A DNA stretch of 32,762 bases from JAJISK01 sp046759185 (GCA_046759185.1 JBHIBO010000017.1:1-32762); one strand, 5' to 3'. Counted from the first letter of the stretch, positions 7,308 through 16,864 are shown. The notes: generated from the letters alone by a model not told the origin. Numbers and translations: made by a program.

Positions 7308-8075
7308 TCAGTCCTTGGTCTTTACTTCACGTGTAATGAGGAGAACATACGTTAGGACGACGGCGACGGCCGCGACGAGGAGGGGGACCAGGAGGGACGT
7401 GAATAGGTCCAAGGTGGTGATCCACTGGAAGAGAGGACCGGAGGACACGAGGTTCTTCCCGATGGACCGGAGGTAATGCGTGATGCTCAACAGCGGCACA
7501 TTGCCGGGGAGCACCGGGATCAAGGTTTCCCAGAGGAAGCCGTAGATGAGACCGGCCATCAGGGCGCGTTTCAGGGCGAACCCCAGCAACAGGAACAGGC
7601 CTCCGAAGGCCGCCAGACCAACGGCGGACATGGCCACGAAGGCCCCCAAGACCTCGATGTGCTCCTCGAGGCCGGTGGCCAGCGAGGAGACCGTCAGCAC
7701 GTAGCTGGCGATGATGGGGAGGACGACGATGAGGAGGGCGCTACCGTAGTACCCCAGGAACTTGTAGACGACCAGGCTGGCCTTCGAGATACGGCGGGTC
7801 GTGAGGTAGGCCATCGTGTTGTCCTCAAGCTCCTCCCGGAACAGGCGGGAGCCGTGGACCAGGGCGGTCACCACGAGGACGATGCTGAGTAGGATGACGA
7901 CGAGCAGCTGGAACAGCTCGATGGTCACCTCCTGCCCGGCCGCGAGAACGCCGCCGATCACGTAGAGGGGCAGGAGGGCCACCGCCCACGTCACGGCCCC
8001 CTTGCGGGAACTCAGCGTGGTCTTAGCCGTCAGCCCTGCCAGGGTGGTAAACCGGCCCCACTCCGCCGCCGCCAC
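7308..8075 (-). CDS. ABC-2 type permease (module 2)
   Basis: 255 residues with about six membrane helices: residues about 26-46 (GAVTWAVALLPLYVIGGVLAA), 54-74, 108-130, 141-165, 165-185 and 228-248. Between helices 2 and 3 lies HGSRLFREELEDNTMAYLTTRRISKASLVVYKF, the cytoplasmic coupling segment common in ABC-2 permeases. GTG 8075 follows the ATPase stop (8077-8079) by one base, so translation is coupled. Its partner is the ATPase at 8077-8991. No substrate clue. Confidence 0.85.
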   Translation of the reverse strand: MAAAEWGRFTTLAGLTAKTTLSSRKGAVTWAVALLPLYVIGGVLAAGQEVTIELFQLLVVILLSIVLVVTALVHGSRLFREELEDNTMAYLTTRRISKASLVVYKFLGYYGSALLIVVLPIIASYVLTVSSLATGLEEHIEVLGAFVAMSAVGLAAFGGLFLLLGFALKRALMAGLIYGFLWETLIPVLPGNVPLLSITHYLRSIGKNLVSSGPLFQWITTLDLFTSLLVPLLVAAVAVVLTYVLLITREVKTKD

Positions 8076-8076
8076 G

Positions 8077-8991
8077 TCACCCCACCAGATATCGGAAGAC
8101 GGCCTCGAGGTTGTCGTCGGGGCTCTCCATCGAGTGCACGGGGATCCGCCCCTCCACCACGATGCCAGGCAGTTCCCGGTAGAAGGTCTCGGGGTCCCGC
8201 GTCCGGACCGTCAGGGTGTCGCCGTCGAACCCAATCTCGGCGACGTGGTCCCGGACGGCAAGCTGCGCGGCCAATTCGCGGGGCCGCTCCGTCCCGATGA
8301 GGATCGTGTGGGGGTGTTCATCGATCAGGCGACGGATTTCCCGGATGAGACCCGAGGCGATGGCCTTCCCGCGGTTAATCAGGACCACCCGGTCCGTCAT
8401 CCGCTCCACCTCGAACAGGATGTGGCTGCTCACGATGACGCTGACACCCTTCTCGGGGAGGCCGCGGATGACCTCCATCATACGGGCTCGGCCCACGGGG
8501 TCCGTCCCATTGAGGGGCTCGTCCAGGATGAGGAGTGACGGGTCGTGGGCCAAGGATTGGGCGAGCTTGGTCCGCTGCCGCATCCCCTTGCTGTACCCTC
8601 CCAGGGGACGGTCCATGTCCGCCTGCAGACCCACCAGCTCCATCCCTTCCACGGCTCTTCGGTCGGCCTCCTCATGCCCGTAGCCGCTCAGTCGGAGGAG
8701 GGTCGTGACGAACCGTCGCCCGCTCATGAAGTCGTAGACCCGGTTGTGTTCCGGACAGTACCCGAGGCGCGCCATGAGGGCCTGATTGTTGAACGGCACC
8801 TCGTTGAGCACTCGGAGGCTGCCCTCGTCCGGGATGAGCTGTCCGGTCACCAGCTTGAGAAAGGTGCTCTTCCCTGCCCCGTTCGGCCCCACGAGGCCCG
8901 TGATGCCCTCCTCAAAGCTCGCTGTGAACCGATTGAGACCGAGGACCTCGCCGTACCACTTCGTGAGGCCCTCCCCCTCGATGACCTTCAT
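8077..8991 (-). CDS. ABC-2 exporter ATP-binding protein (module 2)
   Basis: 304 residues. Walker A GPNGAGKS at 35-42, signature loop YSKGMRQRTKLAQSLAHDP, Walker B SLLILDEPLNGTDP, H-loop SSHILFEVE, then a C-terminal domain of about 90 residues. The D-loop reads LNGTDP where TAGLDP is usual, a modest departure also seen in some ABC-2 ATPases. ATG 8991 overlaps the stop of the upstream permease (ATGA). By spacing it pairs with the permease at 7308-8075, although pairing with the upstream permease cannot be excluded. Confidence 0.92.
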   Translation of the reverse strand: MKVIEGEGLTKWYGEVLGLNRFTASFEEGITGLVGPNGAGKSTFLKLVTGQLIPDEGSLRVLNEVPFNNQALMARLGYCPEHNRVYDFMSGRRFVTTLLRLSGYGHEEADRRAVEGMELVGLQADMDRPLGGYSKGMRQRTKLAQSLAHDPSLLILDEPLNGTDPVGRARMMEVIRGLPEKGVSVIVSSHILFEVERMTDRVVLINRGKAIASGLIREIRRLIDEHPHTILIGTERPRELAAQLAVRDHVAEIGFDGDTLTVRTRDPETFYRELPGIVVEGRIPVHSMESPDDNLEAVFRYLVG

Positions 8992-9821
8992 CCGGAGACC
9001 ACCTCGATGGACCGGATGCGCCAGAGGGTGATGAGGAACGCACCCACGATGACGATTGCCAAGATCGCGAGGGAGGCCTCCCCCGTGATGCCGACCTGCT
9101 CCACACCGTAGAGAACGCGTCCGACCGCCAGCAGGTTCTCGTAGATGGACAGGTGGAGGAGCGCATCGGCCTCGAAGAGTTGCGCCAGGGGTTGTGCCAG
9201 GCCGTTCGACGCGAAGCCGATGGCCACCAAGGCGGCCGCCGCGATGCCCTTCCGGGTCGTCAGGCTGGAAAACATCAGGATGGTGAAGGCGAATACGCCC
9301 ACCGTCAGCAGGCCGAAGGCCAGGCCCGCGCCCAGGGCCACCAGGGCGGTTTCCCATCCGACGTATGACAGGAGGGCCGCCACGATGGGGCCCACGATGC
9401 CCGGGAAGGCGATTGCGATGAAGAGGGCCAATCCCACGACGGCGGCCTTGGAAAAGACGTAGCCCCACGGCGTGACGGGCCGGCTGAGGTAGAGGGTCAA
9501 CGAGCGGTGGCGGAGGTCGTCCGCGATGAGGCCCGCGCCCACGCCCGCAGCGACGAGGAGCATGAACACGAGGATGGCCGGGTTCGTGAGGGTCTGGTAG
9601 AAGCTTGCCAAGTCGATCTGCTGCCCGAACAGCCCGGCCACGAAGATGTTGAAGACCGTGGCGATGACCCCGAAGGCCAGGGCGAGGAGGATGGTGATGA
9701 GGGCGAAGGGTCGCCGGAAGCCGCGTCGCACCCCCGAGGCAAAGATGCTCCAGACGCGGAAGAACCGCCCCCGGAGGGGCTCCTCCCGCCGCAAGTACGT
9801 CGGCAGCCGAACTGTACCCAC
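8988..9821 (-). CDS. ABC-2 type permease (module 1)
   Basis: 277 residues. Long basic N-terminus, then six hydrophobic segments at about 40-63, 83-103, 130-150, 155-178, 187-205 and 250-268. The LIADDLRHRSLTLYLSRPVTPWGYVFSK segment after helix 2 is the conserved coupling-helix region of ABC-2 permeases. The GTG start at 9821 shares its first base with the TAG of the ATPase gene, so translation is coupled. Partner is the ATPase at 9821-10726. Confidence 0.87.
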   Translation of the reverse strand: MGTVRLPTYLRREEPLRGRFFRVWSIFASGVRRGFRRPFALITILLALAFGVIATVFNIFVAGLFGQQIDLASFYQTLTNPAILVFMLLVAAGVGAGLIADDLRHRSLTLYLSRPVTPWGYVFSKAAVVGLALFIAIAFPGIVGPIVAALLSYVGWETALVALGAGLAFGLLTVGVFAFTILMFSSLTTRKGIAAAALVAIGFASNGLAQPLAQLFEADALLHLSIYENLLAVGRVLYGVEQVGITGEASLAILAIVIVGAFLITLWRIRSIEVVSG

Positions 9822-10726
9822 TACGCCCCCTCCACGATCTCCAAGAAGACCTCCTCCAGGCTGCGAGCCTCGATGCCCAGGTAGCGGACCTGCACTCCCT
9901 GCGCCAGGGCGGTCTGGAAGATCAGAGTCTCGACGCCCTCGGATCGGGTGATGCGGAGGAAGGGTTCGTCCACGGCCACCTCCGCTCCGGCCTGTCGCAG
10001 AGCTGCCGCGAATCCTTCGAGGTCCCCCTCGATGCGGACCCCCAGCGTGTTCATCCCCTCCCCTAATAGCTGCCGCAGATCCCCCTCCACGATGACCTGC
10101 CCCCCGCTCAGGATGACGACGTGTCTGCAGATGTCCTCCACGTCCGGCAGAAGGTGGCTGGAGATGAGCATGCTCTTCTCCGGCATCTGGGAGACCAGCC
10201 TGAGGAGGTCCAGCATCTCGGTGCGCCCCTCGGGGTCCAACCCGGCCGTCGGCTCATCGAAGAGGAAGAGGTCCGGGTCGTGGACGAGGGCCTGGGCGAG
10301 CTTGACCCGCTGCTTCATCCCCATGGAATACTCCTCCACCTTCCGGTACCGCTCCTCCCCCACCCCGACGAAGTCCAGCATGTCGTGGGCCCGCCCCAGG
10401 GCGACGTTGGGATCCAGGCCGCTGACCCGTCCCATGTACGCTACGAGACCGATGCCCGTCAGGTCGGGGATGAGGCAGTCGTGTTCCGGCATGTACCCGA
10501 TGCGCTCCCGGACGGCGATGGTGCGGGAGCGGATGTCGAAGCCTAGGACGTGCCCGGTCCCTTGGGTCGGGCGGAGGAGACCCAGCAACAGCCGCAGAAA
10601 GGTCGTCTTGCCGGCCCCATTGGGCCCTAGCAGACCGACCGGGCCTTCCGGGATTCGGGTGGTGAGTCCGTCGAGGGCCAGGACGGAACCGAAGCGCTTC
10701 GTCAGGCCGTCGGCCTCGATGAGCAT
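9821..10726 (-). CDS. ABC-2 exporter ATP-binding protein (module 1)
   Basis: 301 residues, first gene of the six-gene run. Walker A GPNGAGKT at 34-41, signature loop YSMGMKQRVKLAQAL around 133-146, Walker B LFLFDEPTAGLDP around 153-163, H-loop SSHLLPDVED. It starts with the usual MLIEADGLTKRFGSVLALDGL. A run TTTTT on the minus strand at 10757-10753, about 29 bases upstream of the ATG, may act as a weak TATA element, as a terminator for the gene before it, or both. The whole run to 5336 is packed with overlaps or gaps of 20 bases or fewer, consistent with one transcript. Confidence 0.92.
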   Translation of the reverse strand: MLIEADGLTKRFGSVLALDGLTTRIPEGPVGLLGPNGAGKTTFLRLLLGLLRPTQGTGHVLGFDIRSRTIAVRERIGYMPEHDCLIPDLTGIGLVAYMGRVSGLDPNVALGRAHDMLDFVGVGEERYRKVEEYSMGMKQRVKLAQALVHDPDLFLFDEPTAGLDPEGRTEMLDLLRLVSQMPEKSMLISSHLLPDVEDICRHVVILSGGQVIVEGDLRQLLGEGMNTLGVRIEGDLEGFAAALRQAGAEVAVDEPFLRITRSEGVETLIFQTALAQGVQVRYLGIEARSLEEVFLEIVEGA

Positions 10727-10771
10727 GAGGGATATCCTAGGTCCGGCCCGAGAAAAAGGTTCGTACCTGCA

Positions 10772-11725
10772 CTACAGGCCCCTCCGGCGCTCGCGCCAGT
10801 AGCGATACAACAAGAGGGCGATGGGGATCGCCAAGATGCCCCCGAGAAAGAACGGATTCTGCCAGAAGGGGGGCGACTCGTTGGAGGCGTACGAGTACGT
10901 CTGCAGGGAGGCGCTGCCCACCTCTGTCCCGTTGGCGAGGAATTGATAAAGCACGGGACTCCCGACGAGGTCGCTGTGATGGGTCACCTGGACCGCGCCC
11001 GGAAGGAGGACTTGAAAGGGCGAGGGAACGAAGCCCGAAAGCGCCTCCATCCATACCTGCGAGCCCGAAAAGGTGCCCGCCGGCACCTCCACGGAGGCCG
11101 ATGGGGTGACGATCCATCGAACCTCGGATGTGGCCTCTTCCACCGTTGAGTTCTGGATGGTCATGCCGATGAAATCGACGGACAGGTTCGTCGCCAAGGT
11201 CGTCGTCGTCATGAAGGTCCGATTTCCCTCCGCAAGAGGGTAGGTGGGGGAAGTGGGGTCTGGTGGGGCCGTGGCGTTGAGCTGCAAGGTAGCCGAGTAG
11301 GGGACGGTTACGATGAACGTGATCGCCCCGTCGAGGACCGCCTGGGCATCGAAGGCGATGGGAAGGAAGTAAGGCGCCCGTCTCTGCTCCTCGTAGGCCA
11401 TCGCGATCGTTCCGGATATGGTGGCGTCCGCCGTCTCTCCGGGAAGGGTGAACCGACCCTGCAGACTGAGGTTTCCCGCCCATGAGAGTCTGGCATCGTC
11501 TGGCGCCGCCTCGGTGACCTGGACTCTCGCATCCCCGGTGGCCACGAGGGACCCGGAGACGTTTTCGAATCCAGGGAGCGAGTCGAGTCGAAATTCCACC
11601 GCATACTCCCAGAAATCCCCCAGGGAGAAGGCGGGGTATCCCTGCCCCGACGCCGAGGGAACCCCCGCCGCGGTTACCACGATTCCCAGGAAGAGAACAA
11701 GGAGAACGCGCGGGCCGGAGGGCAC
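10772..11725 (-). CDS. Secreted protein anchored by a C-terminal membrane helix, unknown function
   Basis: 317 residues from GTG 11725. A signal peptide (PSGPRVLLVLFLGIVVTAAGVPSASGQG) leads an outer domain of about 250 residues rich in beta strands and in N-x-S/T sequons (NVSG, NLSL, NATA, NRTF, NLSV, NSTV, NGTE, NESP), as expected for a glycosylated surface protein. It ends with a membrane helix (FFLGGILAIPIALLLYRYW) and RERRRGL. The TTATAA at 11748-11753 is centred 25 bases before GTG 11725, which is why I prefer this start over the longer frame to 11761 that would run through the promoter. No family recognised. It lies just upstream of the ABC-2 operon on the same strand, so it may be an accessory surface component. 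Confidence 0.75.
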   Translation of the reverse strand: MPSGPRVLLVLFLGIVVTAAGVPSASGQGYPAFSLGDFWEYAVEFRLDSLPGFENVSGSLVATGDARVQVTEAAPDDARLSWAGNLSLQGRFTLPGETADATISGTIAMAYEEQRRAPYFLPIAFDAQAVLDGAITFIVTVPYSATLQLNATAPPDPTSPTYPLAEGNRTFMTTTTLATNLSVDFIGMTIQNSTVEEATSEVRWIVTPSASVEVPAGTFSGSQVWMEALSGFVPSPFQVLLPGAVQVTHHSDLVGSPVLYQFLANGTEVGSASLQTYSYASNESPPFWQNPFFLGGILAIPIALLLYRYWRERRRGL

Positions 11726-11747
11726 GTTTCGCTCATGACCCAGCGCG

Positions 11748-11753
11748 TTATAA
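11748..11753 (-). promoter_or_regulatory. TATA box for the secreted anchored protein
   Basis: Perfect TTATAA, centred 25.5 bases from the GTG at 11725, so the transcript should begin at or next to the start codon. The box is palindromic, but nothing on the plus strand starts at the matching distance. Confidence 0.6.
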
Positions 11754-11825
11754 GGAGGCACATCCAGGGGTCATATTTCCGCAACGGCAAACCTTTTTAG
11801 TCCGCTGCGTGTCGATGCCATACTT

Positions 11826-11841
11826 CGACCGAGGTCGGTCG
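11826..11841 (+). promoter_or_regulatory. Small inverted repeat in the subtilase leader
   Basis: CGACCG, four-base loop AGGT, then CGGTCG: a perfect six-base stem, about 40 bases before the TTG start of the large protease. A weak TATA-like CTTTTTAG lies near 11790-11797. The hairpin would fall in the 5' leader or act as a protein-binding site. Function is not shown. Confidence 0.3.
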
Positions 11842-11879
11842 GAGTAACCTGCCTCTGAAGGACATTGGGGGAGACGAGT

Positions 11880-14800
11880 TTGATTGCGAATCGTCCCATT
11901 CGTGCGATAAGCATCGCGATCACCTTGGTAATGAGCTTCTCCGCCTTCGTCGCGCTGACCTCTCTTGCGGCGGCCCCTGGAGGAGAGACCGCCGAGCCAG
12001 CGACGTCCGTCCCGGTCGTCCTCGAGACAGCCGAGGATGTCGCCATCGAGGCGGTCAAGGCCCCGCCGGGCCCACTTGTCGGATTGACCCGCGAGGGTGT
12101 CCGCGCTTGGGCTGAGAAGATTGGCGTTCCATCCGCTCGGCTGGCCTTCCAGCCCGACGAGATGGCGCCCTTCAACGAGCTTGAGGAATCGGGCGGGGGC
12201 ATCTTCACGCCAAGCGACGCCAACGAGGCGGCGATGCACAACTCCGACATGGCCCATGCGTTGGGCTTCGACGGGACGGATGTGGTCGTTGCCGTCATTG
12301 ACACCGGCCTCGACTTCGCCCACCCCGACCTGTACAACGTGACATACCGGGTTTTGGACACGGGATCTGACTACTTCCTTCACCCGATGGCCTATGATGG
12401 GGCTTCCCTGAACGACTGGCTCGTCTTCGGAGAGACCGGTCCCAACTCCTGGTGGGTGAACACGACCTACTCCACCACCGTCGTCGAGTTCAACATGACG
12501 CGATGGGTCAACTGGACCGACGGGATGACCACCCTCTCCTGGAATGTGTCCGGAGTCCCTGGATTGTCGGCGGGGAAGGAGGTCCGGATTGGCTTCCACC
12601 CCGATGACAAGCTCAACGACCTCCTCGGGATGCGGGCTGGCGTGATTCTGTTCAGCAACATGGCCGCGGCAGGACCCTTCGACAGCGTCGTGGTCGACCT
12701 CGACGGCGATTTTGACCTGAGTGATGAGAAGCGCGCCTTCGTCAACACGGACTGGGGCACCTTCGACCCCGAGGCGGAACTCATCTTCCAGGATCTGGAC
12801 GGGGACGGTCTCCAAGACGTCTCGGGCGGCATGGTCACGTTCATCTCCGACGGCCTCCGGGAGATTCCCTACGCCTCCAGGCAGATCGACGTTCTCAATC
12901 TCACCTTCCAGTCGATGCTTAACGACAACAGCTTCGACATCTGGGAGGGACTCGACCCCGCTAGCAACCTCGTGCCGGGCGACGGGGACCTGACGATGCT
13001 ATTCGGGGACTTCGATGACCCCGGAACCGGGGGCTCCCACGGAACCTGGGTAGCCTCGGCCATCGCCGGACAGGGCATGACCGGCGGATTCGGCAGTGGT
13101 CCCACCCTGTTGGGCCACGCCCCCGGGGCGAAGCTCATCGGCGCCGGCAACAACTTCGGCAACGCCGATCCCTTCGGGCAGGCGGGCCTGTGGACGGCCG
13201 TGATGTTTGCCTCGGAGGGATACGACGGGTTACCAGGCACCTTCGACGAGGCCCAGATCGCCAGCAACAGCTGGGGCGGAGGAGACTGGACGGGGTGGGA
13301 GTGGGGTTCCCGCTTCGTCGACTACGTCTCCACCGTTCATGGGGACGAAAACATCCTCTACGTCTTCGCTGCGGGCAACTCCGGCCCTGGGATGGGCGGA
13401 CGCCAGGGTCCCGCTGGCGGGGCAAGCCTCCTCGTGTCCGGTGCCATGGAGAACTACTTCTACCGAACGGATCCTTGGATGGACTTCGACGGAGGACCGT
13501 ATCCCTCCTTCGGCGGGACGGCCTACTTCTCCAGCCGTGGACCAAGCGCCATGGGCCGCCACTATCTCGATGCACTGACGAGCGGCATGTTCGGCTACGG
13601 GGCGGACGCTTTGAACAACAATCCGTTCACTTCCGATTCCGGGACGGTCCAGGACGGCAATTCCTCCTGGCTCCTGTGGTCCGGGACGAGCCTCTCCACT
13701 CCGAACCTGTCCGGCATAACGGCCCTCGTCTACGACGCGTATGAGGGAGCCCACGGCGGCCAGTTCCCCCTTGCCAGCACGGCCAAGGGCATCGTGAAGC
13801 AGAGCGCCGATGACGCCGGCCAGGACCCAACCCTGACCGGGACCGGCATTGCCAACGCCCTTCGGGCTGTCCTCATCGCCAGCGAGATGGACGGGGTGAC
13901 CATTGACGTGCACGAGTGGAACCCTGGCGACTACCACGGGGTCGTCTACCCGGGCTACACGAACATCCTCCCGGCTGGCGGGGCGGACGTGGCTACGGTG
14001 ACGCTGACGGACCACCGGCCTGCGGCGGGGCCCAACGTGACGGTAAGGAACGTGGCCATCTCGGACGCGGTGCTCGCGAACACAGGCTCCTTGGAGTTCA
14101 ACTTCACGCGAATCCCTGGAACGGGAGCGGATGAATACCTGCTCAACGCCTCCGGCCTCATGTCGACGGACGGGACAGTCCTCGTCCCGGGCAACGCCGC
14201 CTTGTGGGGCAGCGCGTCTTCCATCCGCGTGAGCGCTTTCATCAGCCGGCAACGGATGATCGACGACACTCCCGCGTTCCGCCTTCGGATTTCGGACTGG
14301 ACCGATGTCGATGCGAGCGGGTCGTACGACGGCTTCGACGAGCGGAACCTGATCACGCAGAACTTCATCAGCCTGGCCAGCGCGAACGGGCCCTATGCGT
14401 ACCTGTTCCTCCACGACTTGGCGAACCGGGTCCATGACGGGTTGGCGCTGCGACTCGACTCCACCCTCGATCCGAGTGACCCGATCACGGTCTATGTCGT
14501 GGTCGACTACTTCGAGCGCAGGGACTGGCCGTGGCTCAGTGCCAGCCTCCCGATGGTGCCGCTCTCGCCCGGTTCCTCGGCCCAGGTGGACCTGATGGTC
14601 TCCGTGCCCGCGGAGGCCAAGCCGGGCCTCTACGAGGCGATGTACCTGTTCACCCTGCCCGGCGGGGATGTCACGACCCTGCCGGTCATGGTCAACGTCG
14701 CCTCGAGCGGATTCCCGATGGAGTTCGGGGCCTCCAGCCCCGGGGACTTCGGCCACTACCAACAGGGACAGACCTACGGCGAGTGGTGGGGAGACGATGC

Positions 14801-16745
14801 CCGTGCCTCCGGGGACTACCGGTACTTCATGCTCGACCTGCCGGAGCCCGCCACCGTGACGGTCATCACGGAGTGGAACAGCCCCCTCTCGGTGCACGGC
14901 CTCTTCCTCCTCACCAACCTGACGGATTGGTTCAGTGAGAACTTCGGTGGCCGGTACGGACCCGGTACGCAGGACACCGTCGCCTTCACCGACGTCGAGC
15001 TGTTGACGACGAACGGCACTGCGTTGACGGCCTCGCTCAACGGGGGCCTCAGCATCATCGTCTTGAGGGCCTTCCACGTCGAATCCATGAGCGTCGGGGA
15101 GGCCCCCAGGGGCCAGGCCGGCGTCACCGACCTGTCGCCCCCCGACCTGAGCGGTGTCGGCTTCCCCGTGGAGGGCACGCAAGACTTCACCGTCACCTCG
15201 GGCCTCGCCTTCCCCGACATTCAGGGGCTGGTGGAGACGGGCAGCGAAACGATGTACGCCGACCTGCCGGTCGATCCATATCCGTTCCCTGGCGGGGACT
15301 TCGTCCAGTACCTGTTCGACTCGACCAACCGGTTCCAGACGGTCGTCGCATCCGGCGTCTCCCGGGCGAGCTACTCGATGTTCTTCCACGGCGGAGCGCG
15401 CGACACGGACTTCGGGATCTTCTACGATGGCGACTGCGATGGTTTCTACGCGGTGGCCGACGACGTCATTGGCTCGAAGGCATCCACCAACGCGAACCCC
15501 GAGGCGGCCGCGGTCAACAACCCGGCTGCCGGATGCTACTGGGTGCACGCCGCAGGCTTCGACGTGAATCCGGGCAGCCTGTACGACCTGACCGTGACCC
15601 TGGTGGAACAGCCGTTCGTCGAGTTCACCCGCCTGCCGTCCAGCATCGAGTCGGGCGTGCCGGCCGAGGTCTCGATCGCTTGGACGCTGCCGCACATCTC
15701 GCAGACCTTCGCCGGCACCGTCTTCGTTGGGTCCGCTCAGTTCCCGCGAGCCATCCCGATTGTGGTCTCGTTGGTCCCCGACCTGCCGCCCATGCTGTCC
15801 GGTGAGACACCCGCCAACGGCGCGGTGATTGCCGGCAACACGCCGGCCATCGGCCTGGATTGGAAGGACACGCCGGACGCCTTCGAATCGTCGGTGGATC
15901 AGGACTCCCTCGTCTTCATCCTCGACGGGACCGACCTCAGCGGTCTGGCCGTGACCACGGCGACGGGAATGGCCCTAAACCTGCCCTTCGCCCTCTCGGA
16001 GGGCTTCCACACCGTCTCTGTTGAGGTCCATGACGCGACGGGGAGCCAGAACCGGACCGTCTGGTCGTTCAGCATCGACACGGTCGCACCGAGTCTGACC
16101 ATCACGGAGCCCGTGGTGTCCATCACGAACGACCCCGTGGTTTCCGTCGCGGGGACGACGGATCCTGGAGTCACCGTGACCGTGGACGGCAACCCTGTGT
16201 TCGTCGATCCGATGGGGACCTTCCGGGTTGACCTGACTCTGGCCGACGGGATCCACAGCATCCCCATCATCTCGACGGATGCTGCGGGGAACAGCGCCAG
16301 CACGACCGTTGACATCATCGTCGACACCGTCGATCCGACGATCTCGCTAAACGCGCCCTCCTCGGTGGAGGTCGCTACCGTGGAGGTGACCGGATCCACG
16401 GAGGCGGGTGCCTCCGTGTCTGTGAACGGGATCGCGGTCGACGTGGACGCGAACGGTGGGTTCTCGATCGGCCTGGCACTGGCGCCAGGGGCCAACACCA
16501 TCACGGCCGTGGCGACGGACCCCGCGGGCAACTCGGGGTCGACCTCAGTCAGTGTGACCTTCAACGACCCGGTCCCGGGCCTGCAACAGGATCTCGACAA
16601 TGCCAAGGACGACCTTGATACGGCCCAGGGCAACCTGGCCGGCCTGCAGACGCAGTTCTTGATCGCGATCGTCATCGCGGTGTTCGGCATCGTATTGGCG
16701 GCCGTCCTGTTCGTCCTGTACTGGGGTGTGCGGAAGGGACCCTGA
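11880..16745 (+). CDS. Giant membrane-anchored subtilisin-like serine protease
   Basis: About 1621 residues. I prefer TTG 11880 over TTG 11865 because GGGGGAG sits eight bases ahead of it. A signal peptide (about 6-32) precedes a catalytic domain with Asp141 (VVAVIDTGLDFAHPDL), His387 (GGSHGTWVASAIAG), oxyanion Asn500 (FAAGNSGPG) and Ser604 (WSGTSLSTPNLSG). Asp and His are about 246 residues apart, so a large insertion, including a calcium-type DLDGDGLQD, splits the usual S8 fold. Long beta-rich regions follow, then two Ig-like Big_3-type repeats ending in TDAAGNSAS and TDPAGNSGS, a short coiled coil (LQQDLDNAKDDLDTAQGNLAGL) and a membrane helix ending RKGP. Likely a cell-surface protease for proteins, peptides or S-layer processing. 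Confidence 0.93.
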   Translation: MIANRPIRAISIAITLVMSFSAFVALTSLAAAPGGETAEPATSVPVVLETAEDVAIEAVKAPPGPLVGLTREGVRAWAEKIGVPSARLAFQPDEMAPFNELEESGGGIFTPSDANEAAMHNSDMAHALGFDGTDVVVAVIDTGLDFAHPDLYNVTYRVLDTGSDYFLHPMAYDGASLNDWLVFGETGPNSWWVNTTYSTTVVEFNMTRWVNWTDGMTTLSWNVSGVPGLSAGKEVRIGFHPDDKLNDLLGMRAGVILFSNMAAAGPFDSVVVDLDGDFDLSDEKRAFVNTDWGTFDPEAELIFQDLDGDGLQDVSGGMVTFISDGLREIPYASRQIDVLNLTFQSMLNDNSFDIWEGLDPASNLVPGDGDLTMLFGDFDDPGTGGSHGTWVASAIAGQGMTGGFGSGPTLLGHAPGAKLIGAGNNFGNADPFGQAGLWTAVMFASEGYDGLPGTFDEAQIASNSWGGGDWTGWEWGSRFVDYVSTVHGDENILYVFAAGNSGPGMGGRQGPAGGASLLVSGAMENYFYRTDPWMDFDGGPYPSFGGTAYFSSRGPSAMGRHYLDALTSGMFGYGADALNNNPFTSDSGTVQDGNSSWLLWSGTSLSTPNLSGITALVYDAYEGAHGGQFPLASTAKGIVKQSADDAGQDPTLTGTGIANALRAVLIASEMDGVTIDVHEWNPGDYHGVVYPGYTNILPAGGADVATVTLTDHRPAAGPNVTVRNVAISDAVLANTGSLEFNFTRIPGTGADEYLLNASGLMSTDGTVLVPGNAALWGSASSIRVSAFISRQRMIDDTPAFRLRISDWTDVDASGSYDGFDERNLITQNFISLASANGPYAYLFLHDLANRVHDGLALRLDSTLDPSDPITVYVVVDYFERRDWPWLSASLPMVPLSPGSSAQVDLMVSVPAEAKPGLYEAMYLFTLPGGDVTTLPVMVNVASSGFPMEFGASSPGDFGHYQQGQTYGEWWGDDARASGDYRYFMLDLPEPATVTVITEWNSPLSVHGLFLLTNLTDWFSENFGGRYGPGTQDTVAFTDVELLTTNGTALTASLNGGLSIIVLRAFHVESMSVGEAPRGQAGVTDLSPPDLSGVGFPVEGTQDFTVTSGLAFPDIQGLVETGSETMYADLPVDPYPFPGGDFVQYLFDSTNRFQTVVASGVSRASYSMFFHGGARDTDFGIFYDGDCDGFYAVADDVIGSKASTNANPEAAAVNNPAAGCYWVHAAGFDVNPGSLYDLTVTLVEQPFVEFTRLPSSIESGVPAEVSIAWTLPHISQTFAGTVFVGSAQFPRAIPIVVSLVPDLPPMLSGETPANGAVIAGNTPAIGLDWKDTPDAFESSVDQDSLVFILDGTDLSGLAVTTATGMALNLPFALSEGFHTVSVEVHDATGSQNRTVWSFSIDTVAPSLTITEPVVSITNDPVVSVAGTTDPGVTVTVDGNPVFVDPMGTFRVDLTLADGIHSIPIISTDAAGNSASTTVDIIVDTVDPTISLNAPSSVEVATVEVTGSTEAGASVSVNGIAVDVDANGGFSIGLALAPGANTITAVATDPAGNSGSTSVSVTFNDPVPGLQQDLDNAKDDLDTAQGNLAGLQTQFLIAIVIAVFGIVLAAVLFVLYWGVRKGP

Positions 16746-16864
16746 CCATATCCCAGGGCGCGACGAGGCACGTGAGGCAGAGAGCGCGTTCGCTTCGCCG
16801 ATCGTCGAGTCTATCTCGGATGCGCGTACGCGTTCCCGTGTTCCGAGGAGTTCAGGGCGGGAGG

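Noticed and set aside
8992..9468. N-terminal extension of the module-2 ATPase frame upstream of its ATG 8991
   Set aside because: The extension is the shadow of the module-1 permease, is rich in Arg and Gly, and the ATPase family begins at the ATG with KVIEGEGLTKWYG.
10753..10757. T5 run (minus strand) as a definite terminator of the secreted anchored protein gene
   Set aside because: The run is short and equally well placed to be the TATA-like element of the following ATPase, so I did not list it as a terminator.
13230..15695. Open frame of 821 codons on the minus strand inside the large subtilase
   Set aside because: It lies fully antisense to a gene with clear catalytic motifs and has an Arg/His/Val/Gly-rich composition without recognisable motifs. 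Long antisense frames are expected in GC-rich genes with strong third-position bias.
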